The notes: a model not told the origin generated them from the sequence alone. Shown: positions 9,159 through 19,000, counted from the first letter of the stretch. The stretch: 64,000 nt of DNA from Hymenobacter cellulosilyticus (GCF_022919215.1 NZ_CP095046.1:5074501-5138500), one strand, 5' to 3'. Program-made: numbers and translations.

Positions 9159-9289
9159 TCGAAGTAGGATGGAAATTGCCTACAATACTACAAAACTCCA
9201 CTCAGGCCGGTTCATTACGGCCCGGGTCTTTCGCCCTGGCCCAGATTGGGGGCTTTTTTAGCTGCCGAATTTCCTTCCCAAAAAGGTTT

Positions 9290-9571
9290 CTAATCGGCGT
9301 TGCCCGTGGCGCCGTCGTCGGTGAAGTCGCCGGCATTGTTGGGGTTGTGCTCGGTGTAGCTGGCCACCTCGTTGGTCAGGGCCACGTCCACCTGGGGCTC
9401 ACCCTGGCCGGAGTTGCTGATGGGGGCGCCTGGAGTGCTGCCCAAACTGGCGGAACGGCCCTTAAAGGGCCAGCTACCCTGCGAATAACTGAGGTAAGCT
9501 GCCGCGCCGGCCACGGCGGCAATAGACGTCCCGATCAGGACCGCGCGGTTGGATTTCTTTTTCTTGGTCAT
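9290..9571 (-). CDS. Small single-span membrane protein, unknown
   Basis: 93 residues. The basic N-terminus MTKKKKSNR precedes a hydrophobic segment (about residues 11-28, AVLIGTSIAAVAGAAAYL), giving an inner-membrane anchor. The remainder is Gly/Ser/Asn/Asp-rich and probably disordered, with no recognised domain. Codon use is like its neighbours. The reading frame stays open across typical codons and lies between two same-strand lipoprotein genes, which supports it as real, but I cannot assign a role. Confidence 0.6.
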   Translation of the reverse strand: MTKKKKSNRAVLIGTSIAAVAGAAAYLSYSQGSWPFKGRSASLGSTPGAPISNSGQGEPQVDVALTNEVASYTEHNPNNAGDFTDDGATGNAD

Positions 9572-9693
9572 CGTCAGAAGTTACTTGAAAGCGGGTAAAT
9601 ACTTTAGGGTGCGGGAAGGCCACTGAGTAGCCGTCGCCAGCAGTAGTACGAGGCTCCGGGGCGTTTGGTGACCTGTTGGGGCTATTTTCCCGC

Positions 9694-10233
9694 TTACTGG
9701 GGCTGCACCGGATATTCGGCGAACATGGCCGTAATGCCCTCATTGATACGCTCGACGAGCTTTCCGGTGTCCTTGCCGATAGCGCTGGCCGCTACGCCCT
9801 GCCAGATTCGCTCGTTGCGGGCCGCATCCACCACGTCGACCGTAGCGGTGCCCTCGGTGTACTCCCGGACTGGCACCTGCTGGCTTTCCCAACGGTAGCG
9901 GCGCTGCCCGATATAGCGGGGCGCATCCCGAATGGTGGTTTCCCGGGTCTGGGTCTTTTGCTCACTCACCACCCCAATGTTCACCCACAGGTCGGGAGAG
10001 TCGGCGCGCTGGTAGCCGCGGCGCTCCATTTCGCGGGCCACGGCCTGCTTGAGGTGGTCGATGCTCAGGCCGCTGCCCCCGCTAAAAGCCGATTCGTTGC
10101 GGGCCGTTACGTCCATGAAGTTGTAGGTCTTGTAGGCCGTAAAGTCTACGCCCGGCGTCTGGCTGGTCGATTCGACCCGCACCGGAGAACATGCCGCCAC
10201 GCTGAGCAGCAAAACGATAAGCAGGGTTTTCAT
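9694..10233 (-). CDS. DUF4136 domain lipoprotein
   Basis: 179 residues with lipobox LLLSVAAC. The DUF4136 pattern is clear: DFTAYKTYNF near the start, a helix with AVAREMERRGYQ, the strand PDLWVNIGVV, and VDVVDAARNERIWQGVA late in the domain. The family consists of envelope lipoproteins of unknown biochemical role, common in Bacteroidota and Proteobacteria. The gene starts 37 bp downstream of the aldo/keto reductase stop on the same strand, so the two may be co-transcribed. Confidence 0.85.
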   Translation of the reverse strand: MKTLLIVLLLSVAACSPVRVESTSQTPGVDFTAYKTYNFMDVTARNESAFSGGSGLSIDHLKQAVAREMERRGYQRADSPDLWVNIGVVSEQKTQTRETTIRDAPRYIGQRRYRWESQQVPVREYTEGTATVDVVDAARNERIWQGVAASAIGKDTGKLVERINEGITAMFAEYPVQPQ

Positions 10234-10269
10234 AGCTAGAAAGTGAGTTAAACCGGAAGGATGTTGCCC

Positions 10270-11249
10270 TTACGAAAATCCCAGCACCGGATGCGGCTGG
10301 TACGGTTCCTCCAGCCGCTGTATTTCCTCGGCCGACAGCTGCACGCTGAGGGCCGCTACGGCGTCTTCCAGGTGGCCGGGCTTGCTGGCTCCCACGATGG
10401 GGGCCGTAATCACGGGCTTGGAAAGCATCCAGGCCAGGGCCACCTGGGCGTTGGGCAAGCCCCGGGCCTGGGCAACTTCGGTCACCCGGTGGGCCACCGT
10501 GAAATCGTCGTCGCGGCCGTAGAGGCTTTTGCCGAAGGCATCGGTGCGGGCCCGCTCGGTTTCGTTGCGCTCCTTGCTGCGCTGCCCCGTGAGCAGCCCC
10601 CGCGCCAGCGGCGACCAGGGAATCACGCCGATGTTCTGGTCGGCGCACAAGGGCAGCATTTCGCGCTCTTCCTCCCGGTACACCAGGTTGTAGTGGGGCT
10701 GCATGCTGATAAAGCGGGTCCAGTTGTGCTTGTCGGCCAGGTACAGAGCCTGGGCAAACTGCCAGGCAAACATGGACGAGGCGCCGATATAGCGGGCCTT
10801 GCCGGCCTTTACCACGTCGTGCAGGGCCTCCAGGGTTTCCTCAATGGGCGTGTCGTAGTCCCAGCGGTGAATCTGGTACAAATCCACGTAGTCGGTGCCC
10901 AGGCGCTGCAGGCTGGCGTCAATGGCACTCATGATGTGCTTGCGCGAAAGGCCTTTCTGGTTGGGACCCGGCCCCATGGGGTTATATACTTTGGTGGCTA
11001 GCACCACCTCGTCGCGCTTGGCAAAGTCGCGCAGGGCCCGGCCTACTACTTCCTCGCTGCCCCGTTGGAGTACACGTCGGCCGTGTCGAAGAAGTTGATA
11101 CCCAGTTCCAGGGCTTTCTGAATAAAGGGGCGGCTCTGCTCCTCGTCCAGAGCCCAGGGCCACCGCTCGGTGGGGCGCCCGTAGGTCATGGTGCCGAGAC
11201 AAATTTTAGAAACCTTGAGGCCCGAGGCCCCTAAGCGAACATAGTCCAT
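10270..11249 (-). CDS. Aldo/keto reductase (one-base frameshift at 11060-11063)
   Basis: The start MDYVRLGASGLKVSKICLGTM and the first 62 residues are in one frame; the rest (SEEVVGRALRDFAKRDEVVLATK to the C-terminus) is in another. One extra C in the run at 11060-11063 restores DVYSNGGSEEVVG and a 326-residue protein. The tetrad is present: Asp and Tyr in FFDTADVY, Lys in LATKVY, His in YQIHRWD. It belongs to the AKR subgroup around YajO/Tas and the potassium-channel beta-subunit-like enzymes (CLGTMTYG, HNWTRF, PHYNLVYREEEREM). Cytosolic NADPH-dependent carbonyl reduction is expected; the substrate is unknown. Confidence 0.85.
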
Positions 11250-11458
11250 AGCGCGTGGTGTTTTAAAGTCGTAGTAGCAGATAAGGCACCGCGGTGGTGT
11301 TCGATGGTATACGCCTGCGGAAGCTTTGGAGCCAACCCCGTGTTGACCGGCCTAAACTCTGGCGACGCTCAAAGCTGGGCATTGAGACTCTTCTTTCAGG
11401 GAGCAATCATGAAGTATATACTGTTTAACACCAACAACTTACAGCCTGCATGATAACA

Positions 11459-11491
11459 ACAACGCCCGCCTTAGAACCAGGCGGGCGTTGT
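11459..11491. terminator. Hairpin, probable terminator of the histidine kinase gene
   Basis: ACAACGCCCGCCT/AGGCGGGCGTTGT is a perfect 13-bp stem with a seven-base loop, 25 bp past the minus-strand kinase stop. It lacks a strong T-run on either side, so termination may be weak. Confidence 0.55.
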
Positions 11492-11516
11492 GCTTTCCAG
11501 ACGAGCGTTTTTTATA

Positions 11517-13487
11517 CTAAACCGTCGTCAGTGGCAAAGTAATGATGAAGGTGGTACCCTCCCCTTCCCGCGACTCCACGCTTAGCTGCCCGCCGTGGCC
11601 CGTGCTGATAATGTCGTGACTTAACGACAGCCCCAGACCGGTACCTTCGCCCACGGGCTTGGTCGTAAAGAAGGGCTGAAAAATCTTGGCCCGAACGTCG
11701 GCCGAAATGCCCACGCCGTTGTCACCCACGCGGATTTCGACGGCCGTGGCCAGTTGCTGGCTGCTGACCGTCACGGCCGGCGCGTACCGGCCTGACGGCT
11801 CCTGCTCCTGCCGCTGACGCACAGCATATAAGGCGTTGGTGCAGAGGTTGAGCAAGACCCGGCCCAGGTCGGGGGCTACCACGGCCACGGCGGGTAAGGT
11901 CGGGGCGAGCTGGCGGGTGAGCGTAGCCTCAAACCCGGGGTGCTGGTTCTGGGCGGCCTGGTACGCCAGGCGCAGGTTTTCCTCGATGAGCGAGTTCAGG
12001 TCGGTGGCCTCGCGCGGGGCGCTGCCGGTACGGGCGTGTTCCAGCATGCCCTTGATAATGGCTGTAGCCCGCTGCCCGTGGGTGCTGATGTTCATGATGT
12101 TCTGCTTCAGCCCGTCCAGAATTTCGCGTTCCAGCTGACCGTCGCGGGCCAGGCGCTGGGCCCCGTTGATTTCGTCCACCAAATCGGTACTGACCTCGGC
12201 GAATTTCTTGACGAAGCTCAGCGGGTTTTGCAGCTCGTGAGCCACGCCGGCCGTCAGCTCGCCCAGAAAGGCCATTTTCTCGCGCTGAACCAGCTGAAAC
12301 TGCGCCGTTTTGAGCTCGGCCAAAGAAGCCTGCAACGCCGCATTGGCCCGCTGCTGCACCCGGTAGTGCCGCACCAGCAACCCCACCAGAACCAGCAGCC
12401 CGGCCAGCAACCCAATCAGCCCGTAGGTGCGGTACCGGGCCACCAGGGCGGCCTGGTCCGCGGCGGCTTTCTGCTCCCGCTGCCGGGCCTGGTAGTTGAT
12501 GTTTTGCAGGCGCATTACCTTTTCCTGCCCAAAGAGCGTGTCTTTCATAGCCAGCAGCAACGTCTGATACTTCAGGGCGCTGTCGGCGGGGCCGCGGGTT
12601 TTGAAGTCCTGGGTCAGCAAGGCACTGGCGTTGAGCACGCCCCGCAGAAAGCCGTTGCGCTGGGCGGCCTGACTTCCCAGCCGGGCGTAGTAAATGCTGG
12701 AATCGAGGCGGCCCTGCTGCTGGTAGAGCGTGGCTAGGCCTACGTAGGCAAAGTTGCTGCTGCGCTGGTGCCCCAGGGCGGCCGATTCCACGATGCTGCG
12801 CTGGTAATAGCGGCGGGCCTGGGCTAGCTGCCCACGCTTGCGGGCCACCTGCCCCAGACCGTAGAGAATGTAGTTGGTAGGCGAGTGTAGGCGCTGAGCC
12901 AGGGCGTAGGCCCGTTCCTGGTAGTAGCTAGCCGAGTCCACCTGATTGTAGAGGTCGTAGGCCAGGCCAATGTTGCTAAGCTCAATGACCATGCGCCGCT
13001 CGTCGTGCAGCTTCTCCCCGATGCGCAGAGCCTGAAAATAGTACGATAGGCCCTGCTGCCGGTCGCGCAGGTACACGTAGATAATGCCGATGCTGCGTAG
13101 GTTCTGGGCCTGCAGGCGCAGGTCGTGGTGGGCTTCGGCCAGCTGCAGCGACTCCTGAAATAACTCCAGAGCCCGGGCCAGGTTTCGCTCGCGCAGGGCC
13201 GCGCCCAGCCGGTTCAGGGCCTCGCCTTCCCCGTGCACGTAGCGGGTTTGGCGGGCCAAAGCTAAAGCCCGGCGGGAATAGGCCTCGGCCGAATCGGTGC
13301 GCAACACCCAGTACTGGTCGCTGATGGCGCAAAACAGCAGCACCCGGCTCGTATCGGGCTGGGGCTGGGCGGCCAGGCGGCGCAGACTGTCCAGGGCCGG
13401 GCTTTGCCCAAAGGCAGGGCGGCTGCTACCGGCAACAAGAAGGAATAAGAGTAAAAGAGTCCGCAGGCAGCGGAAGCAAGAATACAT
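11517..13487 (-). CDS. Hybrid-free sensor histidine kinase with TPR sensor
   Basis: The ATG at 13487 gives a protein starting MYSCFRCLRTLLLLF with a signal peptide ending AFGQ; an upstream start at 13532 would add 15 residues without signal character. A periplasmic array of about seven TPR units follows (for example ARALELFQESLQLAEAH), then one transmembrane segment (TYGLIGLLAGLLVLVGLLV) and a coiled coil. The kinase core has the H-box GVAHELQNPLSF, N-box LLNLCTNALYAV, G1 VGDNGVGI, and FFTTKP/GTGLGLSLSHDI. This is the TPR-kinase architecture common in Bacteroidota. No response regulator lies next to it, so its partner is elsewhere. Confidence 0.9.
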   Translation of the reverse strand: MYSCFRCLRTLLLLFLLVAGSSRPAFGQSPALDSLRRLAAQPQPDTSRVLLFCAISDQYWVLRTDSAEAYSRRALALARQTRYVHGEGEALNRLGAALRERNLARALELFQESLQLAEAHHDLRLQAQNLRSIGIIYVYLRDRQQGLSYYFQALRIGEKLHDERRMVIELSNIGLAYDLYNQVDSASYYQERAYALAQRLHSPTNYILYGLGQVARKRGQLAQARRYYQRSIVESAALGHQRSSNFAYVGLATLYQQQGRLDSSIYYARLGSQAAQRNGFLRGVLNASALLTQDFKTRGPADSALKYQTLLLAMKDTLFGQEKVMRLQNINYQARQREQKAAADQAALVARYRTYGLIGLLAGLLVLVGLLVRHYRVQQRANAALQASLAELKTAQFQLVQREKMAFLGELTAGVAHELQNPLSFVKKFAEVSTDLVDEINGAQRLARDGQLEREILDGLKQNIMNISTHGQRATAIIKGMLEHARTGSAPREATDLNSLIEENLRLAYQAAQNQHPGFEATLTRQLAPTLPAVAVVAPDLGRVLLNLCTNALYAVRQRQEQEPSGRYAPAVTVSSQQLATAVEIRVGDNGVGISADVRAKIFQPFFTTKPVGEGTGLGLSLSHDIISTGHGGQLSVESREGEGTTFIITLPLTTV

Positions 13488-13717
13488 GCACGGGTAGGAA
13501 ACAGGCCTAGGCAATATGGCGTGATAAACCAACCGAGAGCGGCAAAGCGCCCCAGTTACAGCCGCGAATATCCGGGTAAATAGCGTAATCCTCGCTATGC
13601 AGCCTGGTTAGTAACCCAGGGGTAAACTGAGATGCGCCCGCCCGGCCCTGCATCCGACCATGACTTGCTGTAAGTCAAGCCTATTCCTGTTTTCTACCTC
13701 AACAGTACCGGCGACGG

Positions 13718-15529
13718 CTACGCCGCTTTTTTCGCGCGGATGTAGTCCTGCACGACCTGCTCCAGAATTTCCAGCGGCAAGGCCCCGTTCTGCAGCACTA
13801 CGTCGTGGAAGTCGCGCAGGTCGAAGCGGGTGCCGAGCTGCTGCTTGGCCAGCTCGCGCAGCTCCAGAATCTTGAGCATGCCCATCTTGTAGGCGCAGGC
13901 CTGCCCGGGCATCACGATGTAGCGCTCCACCTCGGCCACCACATCCGACTCGGCCATGCCCGTAGCCTGGCGCATGTACTGGATGGCCTGTTCCCGGGTC
14001 CAGCGCTGGTCGTGCAAGCCGGTATCGACCACGAGGCGGGCAGCACGGAACAGCTCAGCGCGCAGGCGGCCCAGGTTGTCGTAGGGGTCTTGCTCGAAGC
14101 CCAGCTCCGAGGCTACCCGCTCGGCATACAGGGCCCAGCCTTCGGTATACGCCGTGAAGGGTACCAGCTTGCGGAACGTAGGCAAGCCCTTTAGCTCCTG
14201 CTGAATGCCAATCTGGAAGTGGTGCCCCGGAATGCCTTCGTGGTAGGCCAGCGTGCGCATGCCAAACTTAGGCGTGGCTTTCACGTCGTAGAGGCTGGCG
14301 TAGAACACGCCGGGGCGGGAACCGTCGAGGGCGCCCCGCTCGTAGTAGGCGCCGGCCGAGGTTTTCTCCTTGAATACCGGCACCCGCCGCACTTCCAGCG
14401 CGGCTTTGGGCCGGATACGGAAGGCGTTGGCCAGGCCCTTATCCACTTCGGTCAGAATGCGGCGGTAGTCGGCCAGAATTTGGGCCCGGCCGCTGTCGGA
14501 GTCGGCGTACAGAAAGCGGGGCTCCTCCCCGAGCCGGGCCAGAACCGTGCCCACGCTGTCGGCGCCGGCCACTCTTTGAGCCCGCAGAATCGTCTGCATT
14601 TCGGCCGTAATGCGGGCCACTTCCTTCAGGCCCAACGCATGAATCTGGGCGGCGCTCAGGTTGGTCGTGGTGCTGGTGCGCAGGCACTGGGCGTAGTAGG
14701 CGGCCCCGTTGGGAAATTTCCACACGCCCGCGTCGTTGGTCGAGCGGGGGCGCAGCTCCGTGAAGTAGGTAATGAGCTGCTGGTAGGCCGGATACACCGA
14801 GCTCTGAATCTGGCGCTTGGCTTCGGCCAGCAGCTCGGCCTGGGCGGCGGCATCCAGGCCCTCGGCTTTTTTCAGCTTTTCCGCCAGGGAGGTGTAGAGA
14901 ATATTCTGCTCGGGCTGCTGGGCCACCAGGGCCTGCATGCCGGCCACTACCTTGTCGATAACGAAGGTGGGCGGCACCACGCCGTGCTGCTCCCGGATCC
15001 GCAGCCCTTCCAGCACCTGCTCAAACTTGCGGCCCACTGCCGCCAACCGCTCGTTGTAGTACTCCGCGTCGCGGCGGTTGTGCACCTGGTGCACGTTGGC
15101 CATGAAGTTGGGGAACTCGTTTTGCACCCCGAACAGCTGGTTGACCGGGTAGTTGTGATACCGAAAGGCCTCTCCCGCCACTTGGTTGGTCATAAACCAG
15201 TCGAGTACCTGGTAGTTAAGGCGGTCCTGCCCGCGCAGGCCGGTGGTGTCGTAGCGGTGCAGGGTGGCCAGGTCGGTGCGCAGGCGGGTGAAGGTACGGG
15301 TGGCCTCGGCCTCGGAAGCGTCGTTGAGCTTGCGGTTGTGCCCCTGGATTCCCAAGCCCTCCACCAGGCGCAGGCTGGACAGCAGCTCGGGCGAGTCGAA
15401 GGCGACCTGGGCAAACACTTTCTCGTAGAACAGCCGTATAAAAACGGGTTTGAACCAGATAGTATTCACTACCAGCGCGGCCACTCCGAGCAGCACCGCC
15501 GCCAGTATTCCCAGTATAATTTTCTTCAT
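13718..15529 (-). CDS. DUF885 family metallopeptidase, membrane-anchored
   Basis: 603 residues. An N-terminal hydrophobic helix (about 4-25) anchors or exports the protein. The DUF885 domain has the zinc motif YHEGIPGHHFQ (about residue 434; HExxxH type) and the downstream glutamate in YTEGWALYAERVASELG (about 465), followed by MPGQACAYKMG, all hallmarks of the family. These proteins are related to M3/M32-type carboxypeptidases and act on peptides, but substrates are rarely known. Its neighbours give no hint. Transcribed alone toward the kinase gene. Confidence 0.88.
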   Translation of the reverse strand: MKKIILGILAAVLLGVAALVVNTIWFKPVFIRLFYEKVFAQVAFDSPELLSSLRLVEGLGIQGHNRKLNDASEAEATRTFTRLRTDLATLHRYDTTGLRGQDRLNYQVLDWFMTNQVAGEAFRYHNYPVNQLFGVQNEFPNFMANVHQVHNRRDAEYYNERLAAVGRKFEQVLEGLRIREQHGVVPPTFVIDKVVAGMQALVAQQPEQNILYTSLAEKLKKAEGLDAAAQAELLAEAKRQIQSSVYPAYQQLITYFTELRPRSTNDAGVWKFPNGAAYYAQCLRTSTTTNLSAAQIHALGLKEVARITAEMQTILRAQRVAGADSVGTVLARLGEEPRFLYADSDSGRAQILADYRRILTEVDKGLANAFRIRPKAALEVRRVPVFKEKTSAGAYYERGALDGSRPGVFYASLYDVKATPKFGMRTLAYHEGIPGHHFQIGIQQELKGLPTFRKLVPFTAYTEGWALYAERVASELGFEQDPYDNLGRLRAELFRAARLVVDTGLHDQRWTREQAIQYMRQATGMAESDVVAEVERYIVMPGQACAYKMGMLKILELRELAKQQLGTRFDLRDFHDVVLQNGALPLEILEQVVQDYIRAKKAA

Positions 15530-15759
15530 GCCGAAAGAAAGGCATCTGCCAATGGCTTTGCAACAAGATGGGCCGGCAACGCCGTTTATCTACTGTTGAG
15601 CTACACCACTCGTAGCCTCTGACCGATAAAACCTGGTAAGGAAAAGTTTATTCTACCTCATCAAATCCACATCAGGACGGTGGCAGCTTGGGCAGCCAAA
15701 CCCAATTAATGTTCCTACATTAATTACTGCGCAAGCACCCGTTTTCCGCCTCCCGGTCG

Positions 15760-15767
15760 TACCTTTG
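15760..15767 (+). promoter_or_regulatory. Candidate -7 promoter box of the PAS gene
   Basis: TACCTTTG matches the Bacteroidota -7 consensus TAnnTTTG, 66 bp before the PAS-protein ATG. No clear -33 TTTG is seen, only a T-rich GTTTTC around 15741. The surrounding gap 15530-15833 holds nothing else I can support. Confidence 0.4.
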
Positions 15768-15833
15768 TCCCTCTCCCGATTTGCCTGGTGAACAGCTCCC
15801 GAGCTATTCACCACCTCCCCAGACTCTGCCCGT

Positions 15834-17141
15834 ATGCCTGCCGCTACTCCCACTGTCGACTACCAACAGTTGTTCCGGTCCTTGCCCGAAAACCTGATGC
15901 TGATGACGCCCGACGTCACCATCCTCGACAATACCGACAGCCACGTGCAGGTGTCGCTGAAAAAGCGGGAAGAAATTATCGGCCGCGACTTTTTTGAGGC
16001 ATTTCCTTCCGTTGACCAAAACCAGGGCGACATTATCTTCCAGTCGCAGGACCACGTGCGCCGCTTCCTGGAGCCACATTCCATGCCCGTGATTCGCTAC
16101 GACCTGGAAGTGCCGGCCGAGCGCGGCGGCGGCTTTGAGGAGCTCTACTGGCAGGCTACGCACTACCCCGTGCTAAACGACAGCGGCGAGCTGCTCTACA
16201 TTCTGCAGCGCACCCAGGACGTGACCGAGCAGTACCGGGCCCAGCAGCAGCGCCTGGCCGCCGAGCGGGAGCTAGCCGAAGCCCAGGACCGTACCCGTTT
16301 CATTCTGGAATCCTTGCCGGTGCTGATCTGGACGGCCACGCCCGACGGGCAGCGCGACTTTTTCAACCAACGCTGGCTCACCTTCACGGGCAAAGACGCC
16401 GAGCAGGCCCTGGGCGAGCTGTGGCTGGACTCAGTACATCCCGAAGACCGCCCCACCGTGGCCCGAACCTGGAACGATTCCGTTTCGACGGGCAATGTTT
16501 ACCAGGTGGAATACCGCCTGCTCCGCCACGATGGGCAGTACCGCTGGGTGCTGGTGCGGGCCACGCCGCGCCGCAACGCTGCCGGCGACATTACCATGTG
16601 GGTGGGCTGCGGCACCGATATTCACGACCAGAAACAAATGGTGCAGGAGCTGCTGGAAGCCAATGAGCAACAGTCAATGCTCTCGGATCAGGCCTACCAG
16701 GCGTATCAGCTGGCCCAGAGCCAGAAGGAAACCTTCCACAACTTATTTGAGCAAGCCCCGGCCCTGATTTGCATTCTGCGCGGCGCTGAGCACACCTTCG
16801 AGTTTGTAAACCCGCGCTACCAGGCGCTGTTCCGGGGCCGGCAGCTGGTGGGCAACACCGTGGTGCAAGCCCTGCCCGAAGTAGTGGAGCAAGGCTTCGT
16901 GGACCTGCTCGACAACGTGTACAACACCGGGGAAACCTTCTACGGCAACGAAATTTCCATCATGCTGGAAGGCCCTGAGGGCACCGCGGCCCGGCAGCTG
17001 TTTCTCAACTTCACATACCAGCAATTCTCGGAGCACGGCCAGAAAGCCGGCATTACCGTGTTTGCCTACGACGTTACCGACCTGGTGCTGGCCCGCAAGG
17101 CCATCGAAAAAAGTCAGGAAAATGCCCAGGATGCATCCTAA
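15834..17141 (+). CDS. Triple PAS-domain protein without output domain
   Basis: 435 residues built of three PAS modules: about 10-130 (ends in LLYILQRTQDVTEQYRAQQ), about 150-270 (RFILESLPVLIWTATPDG to MWVGCGTDIHDQKQM, with the PAC motif YRLLRHDGQYRWVLV), and about 300-420 (FHNLFEQAPALICILRG to AYDVTDLVLARKA). Coiled-coil helices link them. The first module has a PAS_4-like opening similar to Bacteroidota hybrid kinases, but the protein stops after the third PAC helix with no kinase, cyclase or effector domain. No downstream frame continues it. It may be a signal adaptor. The CZB-like gene 48 bp downstream probably belongs to the same unit. Confidence 0.85.
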   Translation: MPAATPTVDYQQLFRSLPENLMLMTPDVTILDNTDSHVQVSLKKREEIIGRDFFEAFPSVDQNQGDIIFQSQDHVRRFLEPHSMPVIRYDLEVPAERGGGFEELYWQATHYPVLNDSGELLYILQRTQDVTEQYRAQQQRLAAERELAEAQDRTRFILESLPVLIWTATPDGQRDFFNQRWLTFTGKDAEQALGELWLDSVHPEDRPTVARTWNDSVSTGNVYQVEYRLLRHDGQYRWVLVRATPRRNAAGDITMWVGCGTDIHDQKQMVQELLEANEQQSMLSDQAYQAYQLAQSQKETFHNLFEQAPALICILRGAEHTFEFVNPRYQALFRGRQLVGNTVVQALPEVVEQGFVDLLDNVYNTGETFYGNEISIMLEGPEGTAARQLFLNFTYQQFSEHGQKAGITVFAYDVTDLVLARKAIEKSQENAQDAS

Positions 17142-17189
17142 GCTGATGGCCGTATCACTTTTGCCCTCGGGCCCCGTTTTCCCTCAGCC

Positions 17190-17552
17190 ATGGATATAAC
17201 CGCCCTGGATTTCCAGCAGGCCCGCATCAAGCAGGTGCTGTTCAAGTCGCGGCTGCGTTCCGTGCTCTACGGCGTGCGCGAAGCCGAACCGTCCCTGTTT
17301 TCCCTGCGCGACAATCCCCTGGCCCAGTGGCTTACCACGGTGGTCAAGCCCAAATACGGCTCCAGGCCGGAGGTGCTGGAAATTGAGCGCGCCATTCAGG
17401 GCATGCTCAACACCAGCCAGAAGCTCGTGACCCAGTACCAGCGGGGCCATATCGAGGAGTCGCGCGCCGGTCTGGAGCAGGTCGACCTGTACGCCGACCA
17501 GATTGAGAGGCTGTTGCAGAAGATTGAGCGTTCCAACGCCGGGGCAGCCTAG
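17190..17552 (+). CDS. CZB-like four-helix protein lacking zinc ligands
   Basis: 120 residues, all helical. The layout follows the chemoreceptor zinc-binding (CZB) domain: an opening helix ARIKQVLFKSRLRSVLYG, a short segment NPLAQWLT where CZB has the Cys-x-LGKW motif, a KYGSRPEVLEIERA segment, then two long helices with GHIEESRAG and IERLLQKIE. The His and Cys zinc ligands of CZB are absent (Ala in place of Cys; no His at the first and third helices). This homology is my inference from pattern, not a search. Adjacent to the PAS-only protein and likely its partner. Confidence 0.6.
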   Translation: MDITALDFQQARIKQVLFKSRLRSVLYGVREAEPSLFSLRDNPLAQWLTTVVKPKYGSRPEVLEIERAIQGMLNTSQKLVTQYQRGHIEESRAGLEQVDLYADQIERLLQKIERSNAGAA

Positions 17553-17621
17553 CCGCGACTGAGAGTATATAACCCGTATTTCGAGCAACCCAACCCTGCC
17601 TTCATCCCTTCTTCCGCCGCC

Positions 17622-18071
17622 ATGACCCTGACCTGGACCAGCAAAAAATTCACCGACCTGACCCTGCCCGAGCTGTACGCCGTGCTGCAGCTGCGCACCG
17701 AGGTTTTCATTGTGGAGCAGAACTGCCCGTTTCAGGACATCGACGGGCAGGACCAGGTGGCTTACCACCTGCTGGGGCACACGCCCGAAGGCCAGCTGGC
17801 CGCCTACGCCCGGCTCTTCGACGCGGGCCAGTGCTACGAGCAAGTTTGCATCGGGCGGGTGGTGGTGTCGCCGGCGTGGCGGCGCTACGGCCTGGGCCAG
17901 GAGCTGATGCGGCAGGCCATTGCCCACTGCGAGCAGCTGTTTGGAACCCAGCCCATCAAAATCGGGGCCCAGCAGTACCTGACCACGTTCTACCAGGGCT
18001 TCGGCTTTGAGCAGCGCGGGGAAATGTACCTGGAAGACAATATTCCGCACATCTACATGGAGCGGGCCTGA
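17622..18071 (+). CDS. ElaA-type GNAT N-acetyltransferase
   Basis: 149 residues. The ElaA signature is present: LYAVLQLRTEVFIVEQNCPFQDIDGQDQVAYHLLG, then the acetyl-CoA pyrophosphate loop in VVVSPAWRRYGLGQELM and the late YLTTFYQGFGFEQRGE motif. GNAT enzymes transfer acetyl groups from acetyl-CoA to amines; ElaA's physiological substrate is unknown. The gene sits 69 bp after the CZB-like gene on the same strand, possibly in the same transcript, although no functional link is evident. Confidence 0.88.
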   Translation: MTLTWTSKKFTDLTLPELYAVLQLRTEVFIVEQNCPFQDIDGQDQVAYHLLGHTPEGQLAAYARLFDAGQCYEQVCIGRVVVSPAWRRYGLGQELMRQAIAHCEQLFGTQPIKIGAQQYLTTFYQGFGFEQRGEMYLEDNIPHIYMERA

Positions 18072-18182
18072 AATCCTATTTTTCCGGCGCGTCGGTAACC
18101 GGAATGTTTCTGGTTTCTGGTAAGTTTAGGAGTTACATGGGGCGCTACTCACCTGGCGGCACGTGGGTTTGGCTCCTTCCTG

Positions 18183-19000
18183 ATGAAATACGTTTCCTTG
18201 TTTTTCCTGCTGCTTCTGGCTTTTAGCGGCCACGCCCAGCAGGCCTTGCCGCCGCTCAGCATTGCCCAGCGCTTCGTGGCCCGGGAAGGCTGGCCCGAGC
18301 TGCCCGCCTACATCTGCTGCGAGGTGCAGCAGCAGGCCAAGCGCCAAACCCTGGGTCAGCAGATTCCGGCCCACCTGCGCCGCACCTGCGAAGTGGTGCA
18401 GCAAACCGACAGCACCGCCGTGGTGGCCGTGGAGCTGCGCGACTCCACCGGGGCAACGACTTTTACCTGCACTTTGTGAAGCAGGACGCCTGGAAGCTGC
18501 AGGCTGTGCGCGGGCTGGGCATGACCAACTTCGGCCGGCAGATGCTCACCGTGCTCGAAGGGCTACCCGCCGCCGAGCGGGCCCGCTACAACCAGACCCA
18601 CCCCCGGGCCGAGTACGACTTTACGGTGGGCAACATTCGCCTCTGGGTAGGCTCCGACGCCGATATCGAAGCCCACTTCACCCGGCGCCAGGCCGATTTC
18701 GAGAAAACCGTGCGCCTGCTCCAAACCGGGGCCTACTTTGCCTCTGACTCTGCTGGTGAAGCCGCGGCCAACGCAGACCCGGCCATCAACGCCCTGCTCA
18801 AATCCCTGTACATCAGCCGCGTCACGCGCAAGAGCACCGACTGCGACGCCTGCTTTGCCTTCGTCATCGGCGGTCTGATTGACAACACCGTGGGTCTGCT
18901 TTACGAGCCCGACAAACGCAAAGTACCAGCCATGAACCCCGAGTCTTTGATTGTAGTCAAGCCCCTGGGCCACGGCTGGTACTTGTTCAAAACAACCTAA
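18183..19000 (+). CDS. Secreted protein of unknown function (frameshift at 18450-18453)
   Basis: The first frame starts MKYVSLFFLLLLAFSGHAQ (signal peptide) and runs into a premature stop after an aberrant tail. The second frame continues the same protein from GNDFYLHFVKQDAWKLQ. One extra G in the GGGG run at 18450-18453 joins them into 272 residues reading RDSTGGNDFYLHF. The mature part includes ICCEVQQQ and a DCDACF cysteine cluster; I do not recognise the family. It converges with the acetyltransferase gene, and the two stop codons overlap by 4 bp. Confidence 0.7.

Noticed and set aside
14219..15622. A 467-residue open frame opposite the DUF885 peptidase
   Set aside because: Antisense shadow of a verified metallopeptidase; composition is typical of GC-rich antisense reading.
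16900..17160. PAS protein as a truncated histidine kinase
   Set aside because: No kinase remnant in any frame downstream and the stop is clean, so it is annotated as PAS-only.
18476..19000. Second half of a secreted protein read as an independent gene
   Set aside because: It begins at a GTG inside the same protein; one added G joins it to the signal-peptide-bearing first half.
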